Translations under genes and position numbers: made by a program
The notes under the pieces: generated by a model
The model's input: only the letters and a program-made list of their open reading frames with translations
Database searches by the model: none
Told to the model about the DNA's origin: nothing
Shown: positions 9,873-19,641 of the stretch, piece by piece
How positions within the stretch are numbered: position 1 is the first letter of the stretch
How the letters are laid out: the number at the start of each line of letters is the position of its first letter
Source of the DNA: Coniferiporia sulphurascens
Lineage: Eukaryota; Basidiomycota; Agaricomycetes; Hymenochaetales; Hymenochaetaceae
DNA: 64,000 nt
NCBI GenBank assembly: GCA_002794785.1
Contig: NBBA01000008.1
Location: 1,736,001 to 1,800,000, forward strand
Direction of reading: 5' to 3'

Positions 9873-10667
9873 GAACAAATATTTGCATACAAAGCCAACT
9901 TCATAGCCAAAGGACATACAACAGTAGATTGAAAGGAACCAAGACCAGGACAGGAGTTAATACCCATAGACAAAGAAATCATAATATGATGGTTCAATGA
10001 TGAACCTTCATATAGAATTACACCAGGGTATAGTAGGATAGCAAATATAAATGCTACAGGGCCCAAAGAGCTCTTTATGCCAATAGACAACAGGACACCA
10101 CAGGAGACACTGATATTAGGGATAATGAACATCTGAAATAAGTCCAGTACAGCATCCCAAGTATCCCAGAAAGGTAATATCAAGGCCCAAGCCACAATTG
10201 ATGGAACAAAGTGTGAAGCCACAAAGAAGCACTAGATAAGGTTACAGATGCCAAGGGCCATAACCTTAATATAAATATAACATCTGAATTAAGTGTTCGG
10301 TAATATAACTGATGGGAGCTAAGGCGCTCAATTAAAGATGTAATTGATGGGAGCCACAAATAACGCATCACACAGGAGAACCGATTAGGAAACTAGGAGA
10401 AGCATCTAGGTAAAGGTAGTATCCAAGACTGGTTACCTTAGGTATTATACTTTATGACTTGATGGAAACTAGGGGAAGGTTCTAGTAAGGATAAAGATAG
10501 CATGGTAGGCTGTAGAATGTACTGGAATATGTAACTGACTCATAGGAAGCTAAGAATAGTAAATAGCATGTACAGGATTGTACCGGAACATTCCTATGAC
10601 TTACAAACACATAGTAGTATGTAGTGGTACATACTAGAATGTAGTAAATAGACTACAACATGTAGGG

Positions 10668-10675
10668 TATAAAAG
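10668..10675 (+). promoter_or_regulatory. TATA box of LTR-B copy 2
   Basis: The sequence tataaaag stands in the same context as in copy 1, about 180 bp from the LTR end. Confidence 0.6.
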
Positions 10676-11430
10676 CCCAATGTAAAATTGCAGTAAAAAG
10701 CAGTTTAATTCACTCTTGTCTCTTACCACCATCATTAGCTCTAACACTCTAGCAAGTGAAGGGTACTAAGCCTGCCCTAAAACTTACTAGTATCATTGTG
10801 TGAATCTGTTATCACTTGTTTCTAACCCTTAATCAGGGAGCGAATCTAACAAACATGTGCCATTGTGTTGTTGTTTGGCTTGCGCTTGGGGGATACGGGC
10901 TCAACGGGGGGTGAATGTACACTGCACCCTTAAATTTAATACAGAATTGTAATCTAATTACAGCCATGCACACTATCAAAAAGAAATAAGTGAAACAGAT
11001 AAAAACTGAGGGAGACGGTCATGCTCATAGTTGCCAACGATGAGCACCACGTGTGGGGGGCATGCACAGCAGTGAGCAAGGCTGAGCCGAGTTGTCAAAC
11101 TCTAACAGCCAGTTTGGCAGCTAAAAGCCGCTGATTTAAATTTCCGGCTCTTTGATGCCGAGTGCCAACACTTGCTGGGCACATGCCCCTTGTTGAGCAC
11201 TTGGGGGACATAGGCTCAACAAGGGCCAAAAGTACACACCACCCCAAATATTACTATAGATTTGGACTCTACCTGTAATTGCGAGAACAATAAAAAAAAA
11301 AAACCAAGTCAAACAGGTGAGAATTGAGGGGAACAGTTGTGCTCATTGCTGGCACGGCAGCATGCCGTGGAGGACGCAGGTGGTGGTACACGCATCGTGG
11401 AAGCGGCGGAACCACGTTGAAAACTCTAAT

Positions 11431-12726
11431 CCGGGTGTTGCACGTGGTTCTTGGTGACCATCAAATGCCACTGATGGTGATCATGTGCCTACAGTCCCCA
11501 GTGGGTTCACCAAAGGCAGAGTCCAATCAGTACTTACAGTATAACCGCCAGTATGGGCAATTTGCTTCTGGCTTAACTAACTAGGTCTGGCTAATGGTAC
11601 CATGGTCACGCCTAACTAGGTATCACATGGTATGTACCACAGGTAATATAGACTCTGGTGGAACTGGTCAGGCACTGGAAGCGGCAGTTTTGTGCCACTG
11701 GTACAGTTTCTCTTGGGCTTGGGTTCATGGGTGTGGTCTGGGAATTTTGGGAACTGGGATTCTGACCAGGTGGTAGACCTGATCAACAGTGGCTGGGATA
11801 AGCTGGGATCATCGGGATCACTCTGAATTGCAAAGCCGAGAAGCGGGGAAGCACTGTTAGGCACTGGGATGCCATACAGGCTTGGGGAGTGCTGGGATCG
11901 CTTGATCTGTCGGATCGGAGCACTGGGATCGTCAGGGCGGCACCTGGGATGTCAGAATCGATTCCCTGGTGCATATACAGCATAGAAATGCTCCATTGAT
12001 TTCAAAAAAAAAGTGGAAGCCAACCAGAAGTTGGCAACACTGAAGTTCAGCCTAAGACAGAAAGGACAAAGGTGTCTTTGTTGCTGTCAGATAGACTACA
12101 TACAATCAATGCTAATACTACTCACCTTTGTTGCTGTCAGATAGACTGAGGCAACAAAGGTACAGAAAGCAGACAGGAATAACAGGAACATTATGTAATG
12201 ATGGTTCTGTACAGTCCACACCAATTCCGATCCTTTCCATGCCAAGCCAATGAGTTCAACTGGTCACATGCTAAGTCCGACATGCATGTTGGTACTGCCT
12301 GTTGGGTTGGAGTGACTTCCCACACATTGGCTGATAGACACTGCTTGTCAGGATGTGGCAGTGTCGAGCAGTGTTCCTGCACATCGGCTCTGCCAAGTGG
12401 GGCAGAGTGGCCATGTCGTATTTGCATCGGGTGATTGTGGTGAGCCCCTAGGCTTACAATGAGCCACCTATCTCCTTTTAGCATTAAGTGCTGTCATCAG
12501 AGACCCTGCTGGGATTTGGCAGAGCAGTTTCTGATTTGACTTGCTAGGGTCAATGCAGGCCCCAAGGTGCCCCAAAGGCCAGAGCTCAGCACCCAAAGGT
12601 GCAATCTGAGTTACCCCAAACCAAGGTCTCCCAACCGAAGTTGCTCACTGCAAGGCAAGGAGTTTCCCCCCCCTGTAAGGACATTAACATTGTGTCCCCT
12701 CCCACCTAGTCTGCATACTACACAGG
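11431..12726. other. Non-coding stretch left of the copia element
   Basis: No reading frame with recognisable features is present. The stretch 11800-11960 repeats short gggatc motifs. A 22-bp direct repeat (ctttgttgctgtcagatagact) lies at 12076-12097 and 12126-12147, and a perfect 10-bp inverted repeat (cctttgttgc / gcaacaaagg) at 12125-12134 and 12151-12160. The stretch ends at the target site ctaga of the copia insertion and continues beyond it at 18176. Confidence 0.6.
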
Positions 12727-12731
12727 CTAGA

Positions 12732-12987
12732 TCTTAAAATCTATGCACGTTGTGGTAGACGATGAGGTGCAGTGGTGAGATTGAGGCAAAGGTGGGTTAT
12801 CAGCATAAACCAATGTATTTCTAGGGCGAGACCAGCTCCCCTTATATACACGTTCCGTGAGCTAGTACTACTATAACTATCTAGCTCCTATATCGTATGG
12901 TGTTATCATTGTGTTATTGTTCACTTAGTAAGGTGGTTGTTCATATGACCACGTACTATTTATATTGTTCGTTATATTTGTTTAATA
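12732..12987 (-). repeat. Copia 3' LTR (256 bp)
   Basis: This is the left LTR on the plus strand and the 3' LTR of the minus-strand element. The shared block runs from tcttaaaatc to tttgtttaata. It has lost three CpGs that the other LTR still has, and kept three that the other has lost. Confidence 0.93.
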
Positions 12988-13002
12988 CTCCCCTTCAAAC
13001 TT
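12988..13002 (-). other. Copia polypurine tract
   Basis: On the minus strand the sequence gtttgaaggggag lies immediately before the 3' LTR start TATTAAAC. It is the purine-rich primer site for second-strand synthesis. The gag-pol stop codon (TGA, 12995-12997) overlaps it. Confidence 0.75.
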
Positions 13003-16000
13003 TTACTAGGCGAAGTAAACTTGTAAAACATTTGATTAATTTGATCGTTAGTGCTTTCGTCATAATATCAGCCTTTTGCTGTCCAGTTGGAATATATGAA
13101 ACTGATATGGTTTCATTCTCAATATAATCTCGTAAAAAATCTTTTCGTATATCAATGTGTTTTGTTCTTTGCGTATATTTTTGTTCCATTGAATTTACTA
13201 TAGTTATGGCTGCTTGATTATCACATAATATTTTCGTAGGTGTATCCAAGGTCTGCAGTACCTCTTCAACCAGTCTTCTTAGCCATATAGCTTCTTTTAC
13301 TCCATGAGTTAAAGCTTGTAATTCCGCTTCACATACTGATAATGACACTAATTCTTGTTTTTTACTTGACCATGATGTCGTTGCATTTCCTATTTGGAAT
13401 ATATATCCTGATATTGCTTTATGGCCTTCTTGTGTCATTCCATCAGCATCAGTATATCCGATTAACTCGATTGGTTCTTTTCCTCCGAGTATTAACCAAT
13501 AATCGTTCATTCCTTTTAAATATTTGAAACAGTGTTTTACTGCATTGTAATGTTCAATACTAGGTTTATTTAAATGCCTAGCAAATTGACCTGTTGCGAA
13601 TGATATGTCAGGTCTTGTACAATCTGCTGCATATTGTAATGCTCCAACCATGTTCATATATGGTATTTGGTTCATGAAGTTTAATTCTTCATTAGTTGGA
13701 TTTTCGAGTGATTTTAACACTTGACCAGGTGTCATTGGTGTTCGTACTGTTGCAGCATCTTTTAATTTATATTTTTCTATTATATTATCAATATAATGTT
13801 TTTGTCTTAATTTTATAATTCTTTCATCTCGGTTTCTTTCGATTTCAATGCCGAGTAACCAATGTATATTGTTTCCGTCAGTGAATTTTACATGTTTTGC
13901 TATTTCATCTTTAAAGGCTTTTATTATTAATAGATTTAAGCCACATATCATTATGTCATCAACATGTATGAAAAGTATTAGAATTGTTTTTCCTTTTACT
14001 TTTCTTAGGAATACTGCATTATCTTGGACTGCTCGTGTTAGTCCTATTCCAATTAATATTTCAGATAATTTTTTATACCATTGTCTGCCTGCTTGTTTTA
14101 ATCCGTATAAGGCTTTATTTAATTTTAAAACTTGTTTAGGTTTTATTATGATTAAATTTCCTGGTGGTGGTTTTATGTATATATTTTCGTCTTTTTCTAA
14201 TTCACCATATAAGTAAGCTGATTTAATATCGATTTGGTGAATTTCATAATTGTTTGTTGCGCTCCAACTTAATATAGTTCTTACTGTAGCTAATCGTGCT
14301 ACTGGAGCGAATGTGTCATTTGAATAGTAGTCTATGCCCTCTTTCTGAGCAAATCCTTGAACTACTAATCTTGCTTTGTATCGTTTGATTTCTCTGTTTG
14401 CTAATCTTTTTGTTTTGTAAACGAATCTTGTTCCAATTATGTTTGCTTCTTTTGGTGGATCAATGATTTTCCATGTAGATCTTTCAATTAACGTTTTTAT
14501 TTCTTCTTTCATTGCCGTGATCCACTGATTTGCATCAATTCTATTGATCGCTTGTTGATATGAATTAGGATCGCCTATTAATTCTGTATTGAATTGATTA
14601 AATTCCGTAAGATAAGCGACTGTATTTTGTTTGTCAAAGTTTAGACCTAATGATCATTTCATTGGTTTAATAGTTCTTATTGGTCTTTCATTTGTTAATT
14701 CTTTTATTTGCTCATTTTGTTTTTCTGTTATATTCTCCCCTTCAATTTTAGATGGTGGAGAATCTAAAAATTGTAGATTTCGTTTGACTGAAATTTTTCT
14801 ATTATGATAGGTTCTATGACCTTTACTTTCTTCATCAAATCCTAGCCATTGTGCATATTTTCCTTTTGGTTGTAATTTATTAACATCTTCTTGTCGTATA
14901 ATGCAATATTGGCCGAATTCTTTTAAGTCATCAATGTTATAATTTTCTTTATATCATTTAAAATATGGTGTTTTAAAATCAATAGCGCTCTTTGGCGTTC
15001 TATTGTAAACATAGGTACTGTATTTTACAGCTTCTCCCCATAAACTGGGTGGTAATTTTGCTTGTAGCAGATTTACTTGTGTATTATTTAAAATCGTTTG
15101 ATGTGATCGTTCTGCTACTCCATTTTGTTGTGGCGTATCATGAACAGTCAGCTTTCATATTGTTCCATGTTTTTCTAAATATTCAGTGAATTGTTTACTT
15201 AAAAACACTGTGTCATTATCGCTTTGTAATATTTTTATTTTTATGTTAAATTGTGTATTGAGCATAGTAGCCCAAGTCCTATAAGCATTTAAGCCCTCAT
15301 CTTTTGTTTTTAATAAAATCATTTTTATCCATCTTGTAGCGTCATCTACAAGTGTTAGAAGATATTTATATCCTCCAATAGCATGTGTGGATGCTGGACC
15401 CCATATGTCCATATGTATGTGATCGCCAAATTTTTCAGCTAACTTTGAAATACGTAATTTTGGGATTTGCATTCTTTTTATATTTGCTTCAATGCAAATT
15501 GTGCATTGAGTTTCATTGTAGTTTGAAATTTTATTATTTGTAATTTGATCTTCTTTTAGTAATCGTTTTATGTAAGCATAACTTATATGCCCGAGTTTTT
15601 TGTGAAGTTCAAATAATGTTACATTTTTTGTAGCCGCTTGTACATTGTTATTAAATATACTATACAATCCATTTGTGTTTTTAATTTTTCTGCATAAAGA
15701 TCCATTAGGATACTTTATTGTGCATTCATTTTCTTTATAAATAAATTCGTAACCGTCTTGACATAGAAGTCCTTGAGAGACTAATGTCATATTCATTTTA
15801 GGATTATAGTATACATTTGATAATATTATGACACTTACCGAGTGTCTGTTGGGGATGTAAAGCTTAAGATCCCCTACTATGTTTGCCATAAACGTTGTTT
15901 TATTGGCGGCCGTTATTGTGATCGTGTCAGTTTTGTATGTATTTCGTAATCGGTTTAGATATGGTGTTAGATGTATCGTTGCACCAGTATCAATTATATC

Positions 16001-17845
16001 CATTGAGGAATAAATATTGTTAGCAAATTTTTCTGTTGTTATAACATTAATGCTTACGTCTAGATTGTTATCATCCATGTCTTCCATGGCGCTATCATAG
16101 TTTCCTATTTTGTCAAGGAAGTCGTTATATGAGTATATTGGGAATTCTCCCATGTTGAAATCGTTATTGTCGACTTCGGTTATGAAGGCGCCGATTTCAC
16201 CTTGGCCGATTACGGCGCTTAACTCGATTTGAGAGCTCGATGTGATGTTTGCTGCTGCTGCTGATGCTGCGGTATGTTTAGCCTGGGCCGCACTTGCCCC
16301 AGTCGTTGTCGGTGCCGCTGATGCACCCGTTTCCTTTCCTTTTCCTTTGTCGTCATTCGCGTCCTCTTTTTTCTTCTGAGCTGCCTTTGTCCATTCCATT
16401 TTTGGCGCCCAGCAGTCTCAACTAAAGTGCCCTAGCTTGTTACAATTATAGCACTTAATAACATGTGATTGTTGGTTAGGGGAATATCCCCCTCGTCCTT
16501 GTCCTTGCATGTATCCTCCACGGCCCCTATAGCCGCGACCTTGTGACTGTACTCCGCGGCTGTTACCATGTCTGCGGCCCCTAAAGTAGGGGTGGTTCCG
16601 CTCGTCCTTGGGCAGGTGGTTAGCTGCCGCTCCTGTCCTCTGATGATTTTTACACCACCCCTCAAAGGCGTTTCTCAGTGCCGTTAGTAGGAATTGAGGG
16701 GTTAGTTCAATTTCATCTTTTTCTGGATTTGTTTCGTTAATTGTTTTAATATATAACTCACTCTGCGTGAGTACGTATTGATATTGTTTGGGCGTTGCCC
16801 GTGTAATAGCCGATATGTATGTCGACTCTGAAACTTTTACCCCTTGGGCTATGAGTTCCTTGTATTTATTGCTGAGGTTATCGAGTGTTCCATCAAAATG
16901 GCTGACATGACCTCTGATATCAAAAAGGGCAGCCTCGTTAAAGCCCTTTGTAATTGTTGTCTGGACGTTATATCATCTGTCAAGCGCTTTGAGTAGCGCT
17001 AGAATATCTTTGTTAAAATTAAGATAATAAGCCAATATCTTGTCAGGCATAGTGCGCATAATGCCGTTATGTAAAGCACTTGATATACCAGCCTCTCCAG
17101 TTCCTGGGGAGTTAGTGAGCAGGTTACCGTAACCTGCACTCTCAATGGCACTGCGGACTCTGTAATTCCAGAGTTTGTAGTTTCTGTGCCCGTCGAGTTT
17201 CTTGATTCCGTCGAAGAATTTCTGGAGTTCCATGAGTTTAGTTGCCATACTCGGTTCATCTTCCTCGGTATCGTTAGCGTCTGAATCGTCAGGGTCAGAT
17301 GGTTCTGATGGCTCATGTGATGGGTTATTTTTGGATTCTTCGGAGTTTTCTTCTTCATTATCTTCTTTTTTATTGTCGTCTTCTTTCTTATTGTCTTCTT
17401 CTTCTGGCTTAATATAAGGGTTATCAATTTTAAATTGTTCTTTTTCATTTGGATCTGATATGCCCAAATACGTACTTATTCGGTATCTGATTTCAGATGA
17501 TTTTCCTTGATCTGATATTCCTAAATCTTTAGCGTGGTTCATTAGTTCCAGTTTATAATCAGTTCTTATTTTTAATTTTTCGTCTTTGGTAAAGTTATCA
17601 TACCTGTTTATTCGATCTTGTATTTGTTGTTCCGTTCCATTAATAGGTATTTGTCTTAGGTTACATTGAAGTATTAGGTCGACTAACCTTTTGCTATCTT
17701 TAGCTTTTTGAATTTTTTCTTCGAGTTCTTCGATAGTAGATGACTGTGTATACGTTATTTTTAGTTCATTAGCTATTATTCGTAATCCTGATAATTTTTG
17801 CAAACGTGTTTGCTCATGAGTGTTTGGTTTCTGTCCGTCAGACAT
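12995..17845 (-). pseudogene. Copia gag-pol polyprotein, one frame, five TGA stops
   Basis: The frame runs from MSDGQKPNTHEQTR at 17845 to the TGA at 12995, about 1,616 codons. Gag holds a basic region and a CX2CX4HX4C knuckle (CYNCNKLGHFS-stop-DC, about 16415-16460). Protease IIDTGATIHLTP lies near 15990, the GAG-pre-integrase HKKLGHISY near 15590, and integrase MDIWGP near 15400 and ILQSDND near 15210. Reverse transcriptase has IDIKSAYLYGEL and FIHVDDIMI (about 13970; HVDD instead of the common YVDD), and RNase H has GYTDADGMTQEGHKA and LCDNQAA. The TGA codons are at 16973-16975, 16418-16420, 15155-15157, 14954-14956 and 14654-14656. All could come from CGA. There is no frameshift in 4.85 kb. 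Confidence 0.93.
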
Positions 17846-17903
17846 ATTTTCGTTATTCGAGGATGTATATTTTTGTTAATCGTTTCGTTAGTTGTAGAGT
17901 CAA

Positions 17904-17914
17904 GGCTCATAACC
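17904..17914 (-). other. Copia primer binding site, matches initiator tRNA-Met anticodon arm
   Basis: Directly inside the 5' LTR the element strand reads GGTTATGAGCC. The complement ggctcataacc is the anticodon stem-loop of initiator tRNA-Met (CAU anticodon). Copia-type elements are known to prime from an internally cleaved initiator tRNA-Met fragment, so this is a half-tRNA primer site. Confidence 0.75.
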
Positions 17915-18170
17915 TCTTAAAATCTACGCACATTGTGGTAGACGATGAGGTGCAGTGGTGAGATTGAGGCAAAGGTGGGTTATCAGCATAAACCAATGTA
18001 TTTCTAGGGCGAGACCAGCTCCCCTTATATACACGTTCCGTGAGCTAGTACTACTATAACTATCTAGCTCCTATATTGTATGGCGTTATCATTGCGTTAT
18101 TGTTCACTTAGTAAGGTGGTTGTTCATATGACCACATACTATTTATATTGTTCGTTATATTTGTTTAATA
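17915..18170 (-). repeat. Copia 5' LTR (256 bp)
   Basis: This is the right LTR on the plus strand and the 5' LTR of the element. It equals the left LTR except at six CpG sites. A TATA-like box (atatataagg on the element strand, from ccttatatacac) lies near 18026. Confidence 0.93.
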
Positions 18171-18175
18171 CTAGA

Positions 18176-18569
18176 TGAGCATGCCACCCCAAGAGAGCAG
18201 TGCAGACACCAGAAAGAATCATCCTCACCAAGTCATCAGTCCAGCAGCAACATTTTTGATGGGTTGCCATGTCAATCAGTGAGCTCTGTGCCCATTTCCT
18301 GCTGCATTATGGCAACTGATGAACAACCCCAGCACACTGAGGTAAGTCAGATCCCCCCTCTCATACATGTTGGTTTTCAGCAATTTGTGGCGCTTGCAAA
18401 TGCTTTCTGTACACCAATGTAGATATTTTGTAACCAGTAGATAATTGCGCGAGGGAAACCGAGCGCATACAAGCAAAAAAAAAACTACGAAAAAGATTTC
18501 AAACTCCGATGCCGTTTCGGCATCGAGCTCAAACTTCAACAATACAAAGGCCAAGGTGCAAGCCCCAGC
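18176..18569. other. Non-coding stretch between copia element and LTR-A copy 2
   Basis: This is the continuation of the pre-insertion locus. No gene-like frame is visible. It ends at the target site ccagc of the next solo LTR. Confidence 0.6.
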
Positions 18570-19117
18570 TGTTACAATTTTCCTTTACATTCCCTTATTA
18601 CACCGACTCACTTCCTCTTCATCATCATCAGTCAGCGCAACTCCCCCATTTCTCATCCTTATTTGCCTTACACCAAAGACGCCATGATGACGCCATATCA
18701 CACCATCATGATGTGCTTTGCTTACTGATACCTCAACGTGTATTACCAAGACCTTCCTTGGGTTTCCATGACCTTCCATAGCCATGTAAATGACCCTACA
18801 CATGACCCTACAGTAACAAACACATAGAGTAGCATATAAGCATGTAACATAGACTGCACAAGCCCTAAGCTTGTGCTCTTTGTTCATACAAGCCCATTAT
18901 CTGTGCCTCAGTGCCCTCTGTGTGGCCTGTTCCCCCACCTGGCACTTCGTCGTAACCCGACTCTCCTAAGAAGCCTACCACGCCACATCGCCAATCAGGA
19001 AGCCCCATCGCCAATCACATTCGACTTACGATGTCTAGGAAGCCCCATTGCCATACTACCAGCCCCGACGATCAGGAAGCCCCGACGTTGATCATCGCAT
19101 AACCGTTGAGCTTAACA
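18570..19117 (+). mobile_element. Solo LTR, family A copy 2 (548 bp)
   Basis: It starts TGTTACAATTTTCC and ends GTTGAGCTTAACA. A perfect 5-bp duplication, ccagc, stands at 18565-18569 and 19118-19122. It is clearly homologous to 2959-3517 with scattered substitutions and small gaps, including the ggaagcccc repeats near the 3' end. It lies about 525 bp upstream of the NHX start codon and could add promoter signals there. Strand is provisional, as for copy 1. Confidence 0.9.
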
Positions 19118-19122
19118 CCAGC

Positions 19123-19641
19123 ACTAGGTCAGGTTGCTGTGACATACTGCCTAGAACACCCCAGAGCAAAAGTGAGATGGTGGTGGTAAGAGGACAAGAA
19201 GGAATGTTTGATCTCCTTCCCCAACAAGAGAGGCCCTTAATTACAGCCATATTGTACTGGTCCATAACCATACTTCAGCAGCCAAATATGGCAGCCATAA
19301 TCTGTTCATGGTATGTGGCGCTGAGCCCTAGGCTTCACACCAATGCAATTTTTTACAAAGAAAATTTGCAGCTACTGTTATACAATCAAGTAGGGTCTAC
19401 ATGAATTTTTTCGAAGACAGTTCAGTTATGTGAAAGCTCAGAAATGTGAGTTTTGTAAGAGGAGTCACACAATAATAGCTCCAGCTCCGGTGTCTCAATG
19501 GCCGGTGATTATACCCGCGCGCCCTTATAATCAGATTATGTAACTGCATTATTCCTGCAAGCGCAGCCGCCCACGACTGTAGTCGCGCCCATTGTCAACG
19601 CTGACCGAACCTACGCGACGAAGACAACGTCGACAACAGCC
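19123..19641. promoter_or_regulatory. Upstream region of the NHX gene
   Basis: No gene is seen. GC content rises towards the start codon, with pyrimidine tracts and agacaacgtcgacaacagcc just before the ATG. This is the likely promoter and 5' UTR of the exchanger gene; no defined box is claimed. Confidence 0.5.

Larger units (their letters stand above)
9451..10851 (+). mobile_element. Solo LTR, family B copy 2 (1401 bp)
   Basis: It has the same ends as copy 1 (TGTTAG...CTAACA) and is flanked by a perfect 5-bp duplication, aacat, at 9446-9450 and 10852-10856. It carries the 124-codon frame (9498-9872) and the TATA box (10668-10675). Copies 1 and 2 cannot be the two LTRs of one element, because each has its own duplication and LINE 3' sequence lies between them. 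The long length for a solo LTR is explained by the reading frame in the U3-like part. Confidence 0.9.
9282..11430 (+). repeat. Diverged tandem repeat, three units of about 320 bp, split by LTR-B copy 2
   Basis: Three related units start near 9284, 11011 and 11332 with the theme g(g/t)tgtgctcattg(t/c)tgg, followed by gatgagca(t/c)(g/c), ccgtggggga, aaactctaa, cagctaaaagccactga and cttgggggacataggctcaac. Units 1 and 2 end in A-rich tracts (gataaaaactga, aataaaaaaaaaaaacc). Unit 1 is interrupted by the solo LTR at 9451-10851. The third unit is partial. I see no coding capacity. The A-rich unit ends could mean that the units arose from a short retroposed element. Confidence 0.6.
12727..18175 (-). 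mobile_element. Ty1/copia LTR retrotransposon, full length, with target duplication
   Basis: Two 256-bp LTRs (12732-12987 and 17915-18170) enclose a minus-strand gag-pol. The 5-bp duplication ctaga flanks both sides (12727-12731 and 18171-18175). The order gag, protease, integrase, reverse transcriptase, RNase H is that of Ty1/copia. The LTRs differ at six positions by my alignment, all CpG to TpG/CpA, so the insertion is young. On the element strand the LTR reads TATTAAAC...TTTTAAGA, not the usual TG...CA. Gag and pol are in one frame with no shift, broken only by five TGA codons. Confidence 0.95.

Noticed and set aside
6567..10851. Family-B LTR copies as the two LTRs of one complete element
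   Set aside because: Each has its own target duplication, and the DNA between them is LINE 3' end plus unrelated repeats, not a retroviral-type interior.
17202..17417. Ser-rich plus-strand open frame
   Set aside because: It is the antisense of the acidic Asp/Glu/Lys-rich part of copia gag.
12995..17845. Reassignment of UGA as a sense codon, since the copia frame is broken only by TGA
   Set aside because: Host genes here end in TGA at natural ends (for example the Cbf1-like gene and the aldo/keto reductase), and CpG decay explains the TGAs in the mobile frames.
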